Shown in pieces: positions 40,532 to 49,014 of a DNA stretch of 64,000 bases. This stretch comes from SpSt-501 sp037481615 (GTDB lineage Bacteria > Desulfobacterota > Desulfobacteria > Desulfobacterales > SpSt-501). The stretch is taken from NCBI GenBank assembly GCA_037481615.1, contig JBBFLI010000002.1, one strand, 5' to 3'. Position numbers and translations under genes: made by a program. The number at the start of each line of letters is the position of its first letter. The first letter of the stretch is position 1. The notes beneath the pieces are model-generated. The model made no database searches. It was not told the origin of the DNA and saw only the letters and a program-made list of their open reading frames with translations.

Positions 40532-41459
40532 GCCCGACGAGGAAAAACCGGTTCGGCTCCTCCGGCCGGGGCGGCGGCCGGCCGCCGGGGTGCTCGCCGC
40601 CGGCGGGGCGTTCGCCCTCTGGGGCGCCAGCCCCCTCTATTGGAAGGCGCTCGGGGAGGTGCCCGCCCTCGAGATCGTGGCCCACCGCGTGCTCTGGTCC
40701 GCGCTCCTTCTGCTCGGTCTGTGCGCCCTCACGGGTCGGCTGGGCGAGACCTTCGCCGCCCTGCGCCACCGAAGGTTGCTCGGCACGTTCGCCCTCACGA
40801 CCCTGCTCTTGAGCGGGAACTGGGTCCTCTACATCTGGGCCGTGAATCACGGCTTCATCCTCCAGGGGAGCCTCGGCTACTACATCAACCCCCTGGTGAA
40901 CGTCGTGCTGGGCGTGATTTTCCTCCGCGAGCGGCTGCGCGGCACCCAGATTTTCGCCGTGGCGCTCGCCCTGCTCGCCGTCCTCCTGCGCACCCTTTCG
41001 CTCGGCGAGCCGCCCTGGATCGCGCTCTTCCTCGGGATCACCTTCGGCCTCTACGGGCTGCTGCGCAAGACCGCCGCGGCGGGCGCCCTCGTCGGATTGA
41101 CCGTGGAGACGCTCCTGCTCTCCCCGGCCTGTCTCGTCTACCTCGCGGCTCTCGAGATCCGCGGGACGGCGGCCTTTCTCCACGGCAGCCCCGCCGGCGA
41201 TCTCTTGCTCGCCGGGACCGGCGCCTTCACCACGGTCCCGTTGCTGCTCTTCGTGGCCGGCGCGCGGCGGGTCACCCTGTCGACCCTCGGCCTGATGCAG
41301 TACCTCGCGCCGAGCGGCATGTTCCTCCTCGCCGTGCTCCATTACGGGGAGCCCTTTTCGCCGGCCCAGGGCTTCGCCTTTGCATTGATCTGGGTTGCGC
41401 TCGCCCTCTACAGCCTGGATGCCCTCCGGGCCCAAAGGCGGGTGGCCGGCCGGGTTTGA
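40521..41459 (+). CDS. rarD: RarD-type EamA family permease
   Basis: A 312-residue inner-membrane protein with ten predicted transmembrane segments. WGASPLYWKAL, NWVLYIWAVNHGFILQGSLGYYINPLVNVVLG and TLGLMQYLAPSGMFLLAV are characteristic of RarD. Its transported substrate is not established. The start overlaps the tkt end by 11 bases, indicating coupling, but a functional link with transketolase is not obvious. Confidence 0.93.
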   Translation: MPPEPDEEKPVRLLRPGRRPAAGVLAAGGAFALWGASPLYWKALGEVPALEIVAHRVLWSALLLLGLCALTGRLGETFAALRHRRLLGTFALTTLLLSGNWVLYIWAVNHGFILQGSLGYYINPLVNVVLGVIFLRERLRGTQIFAVALALLAVLLRTLSLGEPPWIALFLGITFGLYGLLRKTAAAGALVGLTVETLLLSPACLVYLAALEIRGTAAFLHGSPAGDLLLAGTGAFTTVPLLLFVAGARRVTLSTLGLMQYLAPSGMFLLAVLHYGEPFSPAQGFAFALIWVALALYSLDALRAQRRVAGRV

Positions 41460-41559
41460 TTTTTCGCGCCCGGCGGCGATAATGGAACGGGTGCCGCCCG
41501 ACGGGCCGCCGGCCCGGCGCGGGTCGCACCGCCCCCCGCTTCTCCGGTGGGAGCGCACC

Positions 41560-42900
41560 ATGGCCCTCCCCGATCCGCAACGCGATCTCGAGCGGGAGCT
41601 CTGGAAGCTCCAGGCCGGCGACCACCTCTGCGCCCTCTACGAGTCCGCCGCCGAACGCGATCTCGTGCGCACGACCTTCATCCGCCAGGGGCTGGAGCGT
41701 CACGAGGCGGTGCTCGTGCTGACGGAGGAAGGCGGGGAAGAAACCGTCGAGCGCGGTCTTCAGGAGCAGGGGGTCGATCCGGCCCCCCGGCGCAAGCGCC
41801 GCCAACTCGAGATCCGCCGGGCCCTGGACTTCCCCCCGGCGGGCCCCCCGAGCGACGCGGAGGCGTTGCTCGGCGCCTTGCGCCGCATCGCCGGCCTTCG
41901 GATCGCAGAAGGCTACGCGGCGCTGCGCATCTCGGCGGACATCGGCCCCGGCCTGCTGGCCGCGATCCAGCCCCCGAAACTGCTGCGCTGGGGGTCGGGG
42001 CTCAACCCGCACCTCTCCGTGCTGCCGGCGCTGCTGGTCTGCCACTACGACCAACGGCGGACACCGGCCGCTTTCCTGCTCGAAGCCTTCGCCATTCACC
42101 CCCGGGTCCTGATCGGGACGGAACTCTATGACAACTTCTACTTTCTGCCCCCCGCCGAGGCCGACGGTTCGGATCCCGCCGCCGCGCGGCTCGCGCGCTG
42201 GATTCGACATCTGCAGGAACGGAAGCGCTCCGAGACCCAGATCCGCTCCCTCACCCGCAAGCTCATGAAGACCCAGGAAGACGAGCGGCGCATGATCTCC
42301 CGCGAACTCCACGACCGCCTCGGCCAGGATCTGAGCGGCATCAAAATCGCGCTCCAAACGCTCCCCGACCGTCACCCCTCGGCCCCGCCCGCCCTGCAGG
42401 AAGACCTGCACCGCTTGAGTCGGATCCTGGAACGTGCCATTCTCACGGTGCGGGACCTCGCCTACGAACTGCGCCCGCCCGGTCTGGAGGAGATGGGGCT
42501 CGTGCAGGCGATGGCCATGTTCTGCCGGGAATTCGCGGAAAAGACGGGCCTCGCCGTGGAGTTCCGGGCCGTCGGCGTGGATCGCCTGCAGCTCGATTTC
42601 CAGGTCCAGATCCAGCTCTACCGGATGGTCCAGGAGGCCTTGAACAACGTCCACAAGCACGCCCGCGCCTCCCGCGCCGTCGTCAAGCTGGCGGCGGTCC
42701 GCCCGCACCTGCTGTTGCGGGTCGAGGACGACGGCCAGGGCTTCGACGTCGCCGAACGGGCCCGCGCGATCGACGCCGAGAAGCGCATGGGGCTGCGGAG
42801 CCTTCAGGAGCGCGCCGAGGTCCTGGGCGGGGTCCTGCTCGTGACCTCCGCACCCGGGCGGGGAACCAAGATCCTCGCCAAATTGCCCTGCCCGGAGTAA
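41560..42900 (+). CDS. Histidine kinase with N-terminal MEDS (DcmR-like) sensory domain
   Basis: A 446-residue cytoplasmic sensor. Residues 15-195 form a MEDS domain (GDHLCALYESAAERD; AFAIHPRVLIGTELYDNFYF), related to the DcmR sensor of C1 metabolism. A short coiled coil leads to a HisKA_3 dimerisation domain with SRELHDRLGQDLSGIK (phosphorylated His) and a HATPase (VQEALNNVHKHARASRA; DDGQGFD; GMR-like MGLRSLQERAEVLGG). The start at 41560 is chosen for GGTGGGAG upstream. No transmembrane helices, so it senses an internal cue. The cognate regulator follows 8 bases downstream. Confidence 0.92.
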   Translation: MALPDPQRDLERELWKLQAGDHLCALYESAAERDLVRTTFIRQGLERHEAVLVLTEEGGEETVERGLQEQGVDPAPRRKRRQLEIRRALDFPPAGPPSDAEALLGALRRIAGLRIAEGYAALRISADIGPGLLAAIQPPKLLRWGSGLNPHLSVLPALLVCHYDQRRTPAAFLLEAFAIHPRVLIGTELYDNFYFLPPAEADGSDPAAARLARWIRHLQERKRSETQIRSLTRKLMKTQEDERRMISRELHDRLGQDLSGIKIALQTLPDRHPSAPPALQEDLHRLSRILERAILTVRDLAYELRPPGLEEMGLVQAMAMFCREFAEKTGLAVEFRAVGVDRLQLDFQVQIQLYRMVQEALNNVHKHARASRAVVKLAAVRPHLLLRVEDDGQGFDVAERARAIDAEKRMGLRSLQERAEVLGGVLLVTSAPGRGTKILAKLPCPE

Positions 42901-42908
42901 ACGCCGCC

Positions 42909-43586
42909 ATGGGGAAAAAACGGACGATCCTGCTGGTGGACGACCACACGCTGTTCCGGGAGGGACTCAAGGCCATCATCCGGCGCCACCCCGACTACGA
43001 GGTGGTCGCCGAGGCCGGCCGCGGGGATGCGGCCCTGCGCCTGGCGCGCGAACTGCGCCCCCACCTGGCCCTCATCGACATCTCGCTTCCGGATCAGAGC
43101 GGCATCGACGTCACCCTGCAACTGAAGCGCGCCGTTCCCCGCACGGCGGTCCTGATCGTCACCATGCACTCCAAGATCGACTACATCGTGAGCGCCTTCC
43201 GCGCCGGTGCCACGGGTTTCGTGACCAAGGACTCCGCCCCGGAGCGGCTGCTGCAGGCGATCGAGATCGTGCTGCAGGGGGAAACGTTCCTCGACTCCGC
43301 CGTTTCCCAGCAGGTGCTCGCGCGCCTGACCGGGGTCGTCGCCGCGCCCGGCACCCGGCCGGATGCCGCTTACGAGACCCTCACCCCCCGCGAGCAGGAG
43401 ATCTTCGCGCTGCTCGCCGAGGGGCATCCCGCCCGGCACATCGCCGAGCGGCTCTTCATCAGCCCCAAGACGGTCGAAAACCACCGCACCCGCATCCTGC
43501 AGAAGCTCGGCCTGCGAAACAGCCTCGAGCTCATCCGTTACGCCGCCCGCGTGGGCGTCATCGACCTCGACCTCTGGAAGGAGTGA
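42909..43586 (+). CDS. NarL/LuxR-type response regulator
   Basis: A 225-residue regulator: receiver domain with acidic pair D11-D12, phosphoacceptor D57 (LIDISLPDQSG), Thr and Lys switch residues (IVTMHS; FVTKDSAP), and a LuxR helix-turn-helix (LTPREQEIFALLAEGHPARHIAERLFISPKTVENHRTRI in part). It is paired with the MEDS-domain kinase immediately upstream. Two dyads in the next intergenic region may be its targets. Confidence 0.94.
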   Translation: MGKKRTILLVDDHTLFREGLKAIIRRHPDYEVVAEAGRGDAALRLARELRPHLALIDISLPDQSGIDVTLQLKRAVPRTAVLIVTMHSKIDYIVSAFRAGATGFVTKDSAPERLLQAIEIVLQGETFLDSAVSQQVLARLTGVVAAPGTRPDAAYETLTPREQEIFALLAEGHPARHIAERLFISPKTVENHRTRILQKLGLRNSLELIRYAARVGVIDLDLWKE

Positions 43587-43907
43587 GCCGCCCCCGCTTC
43601 CGGGGCGCTGCGGGCCGGACGGGAAAAGTTCCCGTCCGTGGGACCTTGTCCCGGCGAAATGAGGCCCCACCCCTATAGACAGGGCCGGGCGATACCTCCA
43701 TCATGATCCTGGGGTGAGAAGGGGAGTCTGGGCCCTTTTTTTCGCGGCGGGCATCGGTCGGGGGCCTCCGGGGGAACCCCGGCGGGGCGGAAGCGGCGGG
43801 GCCTTTCCCGTCGGGCGCGAGTTCGGCGCTCAGGGCCGCGACCCCGGAGGACTCCGAAGGCCTTGAAAAACACTGTGGCGGCGACGACGCCGGGAAAGGA
43901 GGAGACC
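43587..43907. other. Intergenic region of about 320 bases with tandem dyads
   Basis: No gene seen. Two neighbouring inverted repeats at 43617-43652 stand just after the response regulator; the rest is GC-rich without a clear promoter apart from a CTATAG box near 43675. Confidence 0.55.
43617..43652. repeat. Two tandem GGGA-N5-TCCC dyads
   Basis: The first dyad has 9-bp arms GGACGGGAA/TTCCCGTCC with a 3-base loop (43617-43637); the second is GGGAC-CTT-GTCCC (43640-43652). Core centres are 19 bases apart, about two helical turns. They could be a terminator for the two-component operon or paired operators for the stress-protein gene. Confidence 0.65.
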
Positions 43908-44345
43908 ATGTTCCGACACATTCTGCTCCCCACGGATGGTTCGGCACTCTCCCAAACCGCAGCCAAAACAGGCATCCGCTTCGCCCGGAGCCTCGGGGCC
44001 GTGGTGACCGCGCTCTTCGTCGTTCCGGACACCTTCCGCCTCTACGACGGCGGTGACAGCCCGTTGGAATTCCGCGAACAGCTCCGGACCCGCTGGCGGG
44101 ATCGCGGGGAAAAGGCCCTCGAAGAGCTGCGGGCGGCCGCCGCGGCGGAGGGGGTGTCCGGTGAGACCCTGCTGGCCACAAACGATCAACCCTGGCGGGC
44201 CATCATCGAGACGGCGACGAGCCGGGGCTGCGACCTCATCCTGATGGCCTCGCACGGGCGCCGGGGCGTCAGCGCACTGCTTCTGGGGAGCGAGACCCAG
44301 AAAGTGCTCACCCATTCCACCCTCCCCGTCCTGGTGTACCGTTGA
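43908..44345 (+). CDS. Universal stress protein (UspA family)
   Basis: A 145-residue single Usp domain: FRHILLPTDGSALSQTAAKTG at the N-terminus and the ATP-binding loop ASHGRRGVSALLLGSETQKVL near the end (G-x2-G-x9-G-S). AAAGGAGGAGACC precedes the ATG. It lies downstream of a two-component system and upstream of a PilZ-like gene; a response to the kinase's signal is plausible. Confidence 0.94.
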   Translation: MFRHILLPTDGSALSQTAAKTGIRFARSLGAVVTALFVVPDTFRLYDGGDSPLEFREQLRTRWRDRGEKALEELRAAAAAEGVSGETLLATNDQPWRAIIETATSRGCDLILMASHGRRGVSALLLGSETQKVLTHSTLPVLVYR

Positions 44346-44440
44346 GGCGGAAAACGCACGGGTGGACGCCTCGGGCGGAAAAGGGCCCGCGGACGCCGCC
44401 GGGGGGCTCGGACTCCCCGGCGGACGAAAGGAGCCCGAGC

Positions 44441-44746
44441 ATGGAAAAACGTTCCACCCTGCGACGCCGGATCTCCAGCGCGATCGTCTGCTCGCGCCTG
44501 CGGTCCCATCCCCGGGCCGAGGAGATCGAGGGAATCCTCCGCAACTGCTGCGAGAACGGTTTCGCGGCCGAACTGCGCGCGCCGGTCCCCCCCGGAACGA
44601 TCCTTCTCGTCCGGTCCGCCGGCCGCGCGGAATCGCCGACCCCCGCGCGCACCATGGCCCTGGCGGAAGTCCGCTGGCTGAAGATCCGTCCCCGCGGAAA
44701 CGAGATCTGGTACGAAGCGGGCTTGCGCTACCTGCCCTCCGACTGA
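44441..44746 (+). CDS. PilZ-like domain protein
   Basis: A 101-residue protein with STLRRRISSAIVCSRL (Arg-rich N-terminal element), RNCCENGFAAELRAPVPPG and AEVRWLKIRP..WYEAGLRYL, a layout like a compact PilZ domain. The second c-di-GMP motif (D/NxSxxG) is replaced by NCCENG, so binding is uncertain. AAAGGAG precedes the ATG. It overlaps the convergent nitrilase-family gene by 19 bases. Confidence 0.7.
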   Translation: MEKRSTLRRRISSAIVCSRLRSHPRAEEIEGILRNCCENGFAAELRAPVPPGTILLVRSAGRAESPTPARTMALAEVRWLKIRPRGNEIWYEAGLRYLPSD

Positions 44747-45603
44747 GGCCGAGGGGCGCCCTGCTCCGCCTTCAGCGGGGAGGGGACGTAGAGCTCCGGG
44801 CGCCGGCGGGGCAGGAAGTAGCGCAGCGGGTGGTTGCGGACCTCGGCGAGGCGGCGCTCCTCGAAAGCGAAAACCATCATCCCCTCCCCTCCCCCATGCT
44901 CCGCGAGCAGGCGGCCGTCCGGCCCGATCGCGAGGGCGACGCCGGGAAAATGCAGGCCGGCGCCGTTTTCCCCGTGAGGGTTGCAGGCGACGACATAGAG
45001 GCCGTTGTCGAAGGCCCGCGCCGGGAGATGCCGCATCCAGGAGGCGCGCTTTTCCCCGGGGGTGCCGTGAGGCGAGGCGTGCGGGATGAAGAGGAGTTCG
45101 GCGCCCTCGAGCGCCATGCGCGTGGCGAGCTCCGGGAAATGGGCGTCGTAGCAGAGCTGGATCCCGAAACGAATGCCGCCGGCCGAAAAGAGCGGCACGG
45201 CGTCTCCGGGGCGGAAGAGGGCTTCCTCCGGGGGGGCGACGTGCAGCTTGCGATAGGAACCGACCACGCCCCCCGGGCCGGTTACGAGATGGGTGGCATA
45301 CAGGCCGCCGCCGGGCGCGCGTTCCGCAAAACCGGCGAGCACGACCATGCCGTGACGTGCGGCCATCGCCGCAAGCCGCGCCGGGATGGCGGCGCCGCAG
45401 GCTTCGATTTCGGCCGCGAAGCCGGGATCGACGCCGTAGCCGGTGACGCCCATCTCGGGGAAGCAGACCACGGCGGCCCCTTCGCGACGCGCCGCCGCAA
45501 CCCAGCCGTCCATCCGTTCCAGGGTTTCCGCCGCCCGGCGACGCGGCGCGGCGTGGACGACGGCGGCGATGCGCACCGTCTTGAACGGGCGGTCCTCAGA
45601 CAT
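44728..45603 (-). CDS. Carbon-nitrogen hydrolase (nitrilase superfamily)
   Basis: A 291-residue amidase-type enzyme with the Glu-Lys-Cys triad: E50 in VVCFPEMGVTGYG, Lys in SYRKLHVAPPEE, and Cys in FGIQLCYDAHFPELA. The C-terminal LFIPHASPHGTPGEKR and GDGR-like IGPDGRLLAE are also typical. Substrate unknown; relatives hydrolyse N-carbamoyl compounds, omega-amides or deaminated glutathione. The ATG overlaps the siroheme-decarboxylase-like gene's end by 8 bases, so they are one operon. Confidence 0.9.
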   Translation of the reverse strand: MSEDRPFKTVRIAAVVHAAPRRRAAETLERMDGWVAAARREGAAVVCFPEMGVTGYGVDPGFAAEIEACGAAIPARLAAMAARHGMVVLAGFAERAPGGGLYATHLVTGPGGVVGSYRKLHVAPPEEALFRPGDAVPLFSAGGIRFGIQLCYDAHFPELATRMALEGAELLFIPHASPHGTPGEKRASWMRHLPARAFDNGLYVVACNPHGENGAGLHFPGVALAIGPDGRLLAEHGGGEGMMVFAFEERRLAEVRNHPLRYFLPRRRPELYVPSPLKAEQGAPRPQSEGR

Positions 45604-46063
45604 CGAACTGGGCGCGGATCTTGAAGACCCGCGTGGCGGGGAGGTTCAGGATTTCCGTCACCCCCGTCTCCGTGCGGAGGCGCTCGAGCTTCTCCTCGAT
45701 GTCCGCCATGGTCGGGGCGATGAAGGTGAACCAGACGTTCCAGGCGTTCTCGCGCAGGTAGTTGTGGGTGACGCCGGGGTGACGGTTGACGGCCTCGATG
45801 AAGGCGGGCAGCCGGTCGGCGGGGACGCGGGCGGCGCAGAGGGTGCTGACATAGCCCAGCCGGTCGGGCACGAAATTGCCGCCGATGCGGCGGATCAGTC
45901 CTTTGGCCTTCAGCCGCCGGACGCGCCGGATCATCTCCTCCTCGGAGAGGCCCAGCTCGGCGCCGAGAACGAGGTAGGGCCGGGGGTCGGTCGGGAAATC
46001 CGACTGGATCCGGTTGAGGATCCGACGGTCGATCTCGTCCCAGTCGGTTTCCGGGCCGGGCAT
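45596..46063 (-). CDS. AhbA/AhbB-like siroheme decarboxylase (Lrp/AsnC fold)
   Basis: A 155-residue protein: N-terminal helix-turn-helix (DEIDRRILNRIQSDFP; GLSEEEMIRRVRRLKAKGLIRRIGGNF) and an AsnC-like beta-alpha domain with GVTHNYLRENAWNVWFTFIAPT, the HNYxRxxxxNxWFT signature of siroheme decarboxylases. AhbA and AhbB together convert siroheme to 12,18-didecarboxysiroheme in the alternative heme pathway of sulfate reducers and archaea. Only one subunit is encoded here; the partner and AhbC/AhbD are absent from the window. ATG 46063 is preferred over 46066 because GAGG is then six bases away. Confidence 0.86.
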   Translation of the reverse strand: MPGPETDWDEIDRRILNRIQSDFPTDPRPYLVLGAELGLSEEEMIRRVRRLKAKGLIRRIGGNFVPDRLGYVSTLCAARVPADRLPAFIEAVNRHPGVTHNYLRENAWNVWFTFIAPTMADIEEKLERLRTETGVTEILNLPATRVFKIRAQFDV

Positions 46064-46485
46064 CATCGGCCTCGCCGCGGGCTCTCCCCGCCTTCCACCG
46101 CGAGCAGGCGCAGATGCACGCGCCGCTCCCGGGGGCCGTCGAACTCGCAGAGAAACACCCCTTGCCAGGTCCCGAGGGCGAGTCGCCCCTCCTCGATCGC
46201 CACGAGCTGGGAGCAGCCCGTGAGCAGGGCCTTGACGTGGGCCGGCGCATTGCCCTCGCGGTGGCGCCAGCCCGCCTCCGCAGGCGCGATCCGCTCGAGC
46301 GCGGCGAGCAGATCGTGGGCGACGTCGGGGTCGGCGTTCTCGTTGATCGTCAGCCCCGCGGTGGTGTGGGGGACGAAGAGCAGGCCGATCCCCTCGCGCA
46401 GCCCGCGCCCGGCGATCAGGCGGTTGAGCGCCGCGGTGATGTCCACGAGTTCGACCTTGCGGCGCGTGCGGACGGTGAGCACCAT
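46063..46485 (-). CDS. yjbQ: YjbQ family protein (UPF0047)
   Basis: A 140-residue protein of the UPF0047/YjbQ family, sometimes given a secondary thiamine-phosphate-synthase activity. Typical: GIGLLFVPHTTAGLTINENADPDV in part (HTTA and NE motifs), GNAPAHVKALLTGCSQLV and LGTWQGVFLCEFDGPRERRV. The ATG at 46485 is chosen; a TTG at 46512 is inside the terminator hairpin. Its stop overlaps the start of the siroheme-decarboxylase-like gene. Confidence 0.9.
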   Translation of the reverse strand: MVLTVRTRRKVELVDITAALNRLIAGRGLREGIGLLFVPHTTAGLTINENADPDVAHDLLAALERIAPAEAGWRHREGNAPAHVKALLTGCSQLVAIEEGRLALGTWQGVFLCEFDGPRERRVHLRLLAVEGGESPRRGR

Positions 46486-46508
46486 CGCGTTTTCGAGCCC
46501 TGCCAAGC

Positions 46509-46543
46509 GCAAAGCCCCGCCGCGGGGATCGGCGGGGCTTTGC
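46509..46543 (-). terminator. Terminator hairpin after dsrC
   Basis: A perfect 13-bp inverted repeat, GCAAAGCCCCGCC (46509-46521) against GGCGGGGCTTTGC (46531-46543), with a 9-base loop, 32 bases downstream of the dsrC stop. It separates dsrC from the yjbQ operon. The T-run is short (TTT inside the arm). Confidence 0.8.
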
Positions 46544-46575
46544 CGGGTCGGAAACGTTGCGCGGATGCGGACGGC

Positions 46576-46893
46576 TTACACGCAGCCCGTCGGCTTGGGC
46601 AGGCCCGCCATCTTGCAGGCTCCCTTGCCCGGCCCGGAGGGGAACAGCTCGTAGATCTGCTTCAGCTTGAAGCCGGTGACCTTGGAGAGCACGCGCACCA
46701 TGGGGGCGATGCCGTTCTTCTCGTAGTAGTCCCGCAGCACCTCGATGATCTTCTTGTGATCCTCGGTGAGCTCCTCGATTCCCTCCTGGCTCTTCACGTA
46801 CTGGACCCATTCCGGGCACCAGTTCGCGTAGGAGTCGATGAAGCCGTCTTCATCCACGTTGAAGGTCTTCCCCATCCATTCGACTGTCGGCAT
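46576..46893 (-). CDS. dsrC: DsrC sulfur-carrier protein
   Basis: A 105-residue DsrC with both C-terminal functional cysteines, C93 and C104 (KGACKMAGLPKPTGCV), not just the single Cys of TusE/RspA relatives. In sulfate or sulfite reduction DsrC accepts sulfur from DsrAB as a trisulfide that membrane or soluble Hdr-like complexes then reduce. Its partner DsrAB is not in the window. It has its own TTGACA promoter and a strong terminator. The adjacent HdrA/MvhD/Flx-like operon upstream is a candidate redox partner. AAAGGAGG nine bases before the ATG. Confidence 0.96.
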   Translation of the reverse strand: MPTVEWMGKTFNVDEDGFIDSYANWCPEWVQYVKSQEGIEELTEDHKKIIEVLRDYYEKNGIAPMVRVLSKVTGFKLKQIYELFPSGPGKGACKMAGLPKPTGCV

Positions 46894-46976
46894 GAAACTT
46901 GTCCTCCTTTGCTGGATTTTGGACGTTGAACAAGGCGGTCGGCCCGAGGCGCCGGATGCAAGGGTTCAATCGGTAT

Positions 46977-47005
46977 TCTGTAGAAGATCGACCCTTTCCT
47001 GTCAA
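46977..47005 (-). promoter_or_regulatory. Candidate promoter for dsrC
   Basis: A perfect TTGACA (47000-47005), 17-base spacer and TACAGA (46977-46982) on the minus strand, about 75 bases upstream of dsrC. Confidence 0.55.
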
Positions 47006-47056
47006 GAGCCCGGCCCCCCGCAGGCGGCGGCCTACCCGGAAAAGCAGCGGCGGGGA

Positions 47057-47902
47057 TCAATACTCGCGCGGCGTCCGGTTGAGCTGCTCCAGGGTGAAGA
47101 CCGGCCCGTCCTTGCAGACGAACTCCTTGCCGATGTTGCAGCGGCCGCACATCCCGATGCCGCATTTCATCCGGTTCTCGAGGGACATGATGATGCGGTC
47201 GTTCGGGTAGCCCAGCTTTTCCAGAACCGGCAGGGTGAACTTGATCATGATCGGGGGGCCGCAGATGATGGCGTAGGTGTCCTCGCCCGCCGGCGGCGCC
47301 TTTTTCTCCGTGATCGCGGGGACGAAGCCCACGTTGTACTTCCAGCCGGGGTCGCTCGTCGCATCCACCGTGATGTGCATGTGGATGTCGTCCCGCCGCT
47401 CCCAGGCGGCGAGTTCCTCGCGGTAGAGGAGCATTCCCGGCGTGCGCGCGCCGTAGATGACGTGGATCTCCCCGAACCGGCTGCGGTTGGCGGGGTCGAG
47501 CATGTAGACGATCGAGGAGCGCAGCGTCGTGAAGGCGAAGCCCCCGCCGATGATGACGACGTTTTTGCCCTCCATCCGCTCCCAGGGATACCAGTTCCCC
47601 AGGGGGCCGCGGATGCCCATCACGTCGCCGGGCTTCATGCTGTGGAGGTGCGAGGAGACCAGGCCGACCTTGTTCACGGTGAACATGACGAAGCCCTTCT
47701 CGGTCGGCGAGGAGGCGATCCCGATCGGGATCTCGCCCTTGCCGGCGATCGACAGCTCCGCGAACTGGCCCGCCCGGTAGGCGAAGCGTTCCTCGTCCCC
47801 CGGGTCGAGGAACGTGAAGCGGAAGGTCTTCAGGTTGCGGTCCTCGGTTTCGACCGTGACGGCGTCGATGCGCACCGGGTAGGGTTGATACGGGTTTCGC
47901 AC
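47057..47902 (-). CDS. FAD/NAD(P)-binding oxidoreductase, FlxA/AsrB/HydG-like
   Basis: A 281-residue ferredoxin-NAD(P) reductase-type subunit. FAD domain with FAYRAGQFAELSI and PIGIASSPTEKGF (RxY-x-S variant), NAD(P) domain with VVIIGGGFAFTTLRSSIVYM and YAIICGPPIMIKFTLPVLEKLG, and a C-terminal [2Fe-2S]-like cysteine motif (MKCGIGMCGRCNIGKEFVCKDGPVF). Similar subunits oxidise NADH or NADPH in Hdr-Flx and anaerobic sulfite reductase complexes. It is the last gene of the five-gene operon. Cofactor choice (NADH or NADPH) is not evident. Confidence 0.9.
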   Translation of the reverse strand: MRNPYQPYPVRIDAVTVETEDRNLKTFRFTFLDPGDEERFAYRAGQFAELSIAGKGEIPIGIASSPTEKGFVMFTVNKVGLVSSHLHSMKPGDVMGIRGPLGNWYPWERMEGKNVVIIGGGFAFTTLRSSIVYMLDPANRSRFGEIHVIYGARTPGMLLYREELAAWERRDDIHMHITVDATSDPGWKYNVGFVPAITEKKAPPAGEDTYAIICGPPIMIKFTLPVLEKLGYPNDRIIMSLENRMKCGIGMCGRCNIGKEFVCKDGPVFTLEQLNRTPREY

Positions 47903-47921
47903 GGCAGGCTCTCCTGGAAGC

Positions 47922-48989
47922 TCAGGGAATCGCGCAGGCTTCGCCGGAGACGGCGAAGCCGTTCATCATGTTGCAGACGCGGCGGATGTCGATGTTCACC
48001 GGGCACAGCCGCACGCAGCGCCCGCAGCCGACGCACTGGATCCCGCGGTCGTACTTCTCGACGAAGTACTTGAGCTTGTGCATGAAACGCTGGCGCACCC
48101 GGTGGAGCTTCGTCCCGCGCGGGTTGTGCCCCGAGCCGTGCAGGGTGAAGAGCGGGTACATGCAGGAGTCCCAGAGCTTCATGCGCACGCCGGCCTTGCC
48201 GCGGGTCTCGTCCTGGATGTCGAAGCACCAGCAAGTGGGGCACGAATAGGTGCAGGTGCCGCAGTTGATGCAGGCGAAGGAGACCTCTTCCCAGAAGGGG
48301 GCGTTGTAGAGGTCGTTCACGGGGATGGATTTCAGGTGCTCGGTCTGGACGAACGAGGTGATCTTGCCCTCGGCCGCGCGGGCGAGTCCCTGGAGGGCCT
48401 CCTCCGCCCCCGCCGGGGCCGTCTTCGACCAGCCGGCCGCGCGGGCGAAGGCCTCGCCCTTGGGGGTGAGCACCTTCGCGATGAACCCCTCGGCCGTCTC
48501 GGCGAGCAGGATGTCCAGCCCCTCCTCGTGAAAGGGCCCGCAGCCCGCCGTGGTGCAGAAACAGCTGCTGCAGGGGGCGTGGCAGCCCAGCCCGATGAAG
48601 GTCGTCGCCTCGTAGGCCCGGAGCCAGTAGGGGTCTTGGACGTCGGGGGTGTCGAAGTTGAGCCGCACCAGCACGAAGGCCTTCGCGTCGCAGGGCCGGA
48701 TGCCCACGACCGCCCGCGGCGGGATGTCCCGGGCGACCTCCCGAAGGAGGTGGCGGTCCTCGCGGGTCTCGTCGAGCGTGTAGGTGAACATCGGCTCGGT
48801 CTGGGGGTAGACGATGTGCTTGGGGGAAAGCCGACTGTTCTGGAAGGCGAAATCGGGCAGCTGCCCCTCTTCCAGCGGCCGGAAGCTGTGAAATTCCTTT
48901 TCCTTGACCGGCCCGATCAGCCGGTAGCCCCCGGCGGCCCGTTTCAGCCCCTCCTCCCAGGCCCGGCGGTCGATCAGCAGCATCCTCAT
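47922..48989 (-). CDS. 4Fe-4S dicluster protein, FlxB/AsrA/HydB-like
   Basis: A 355-residue soluble iron-sulfur protein. The N-terminal half includes VVGIRPCDAKAFVLVRLNF and GLGCHAPCSSCFCTTAGCGP, the cysteine-rich region shared with AsrA and hydrogenase beta subunits. The C-terminal half has CINCGTCTYSCPTCWCFD and CVGCGRCVRLCPVNID. It links the FAD/NAD(P) subunit (20 bases downstream) to the rest of the complex. Assignment to FlxB rather than FlxC is by position and resemblance only. Confidence 0.87.
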   Translation of the reverse strand: MRMLLIDRRAWEEGLKRAAGGYRLIGPVKEKEFHSFRPLEEGQLPDFAFQNSRLSPKHIVYPQTEPMFTYTLDETREDRHLLREVARDIPPRAVVGIRPCDAKAFVLVRLNFDTPDVQDPYWLRAYEATTFIGLGCHAPCSSCFCTTAGCGPFHEEGLDILLAETAEGFIAKVLTPKGEAFARAAGWSKTAPAGAEEALQGLARAAEGKITSFVQTEHLKSIPVNDLYNAPFWEEVSFACINCGTCTYSCPTCWCFDIQDETRGKAGVRMKLWDSCMYPLFTLHGSGHNPRGTKLHRVRQRFMHKLKYFVEKYDRGIQCVGCGRCVRLCPVNIDIRRVCNMMNGFAVSGEACAIP

Positions 48990-49014
48990 GGCGGATTCCT
49001 TTGCAACGACGACG

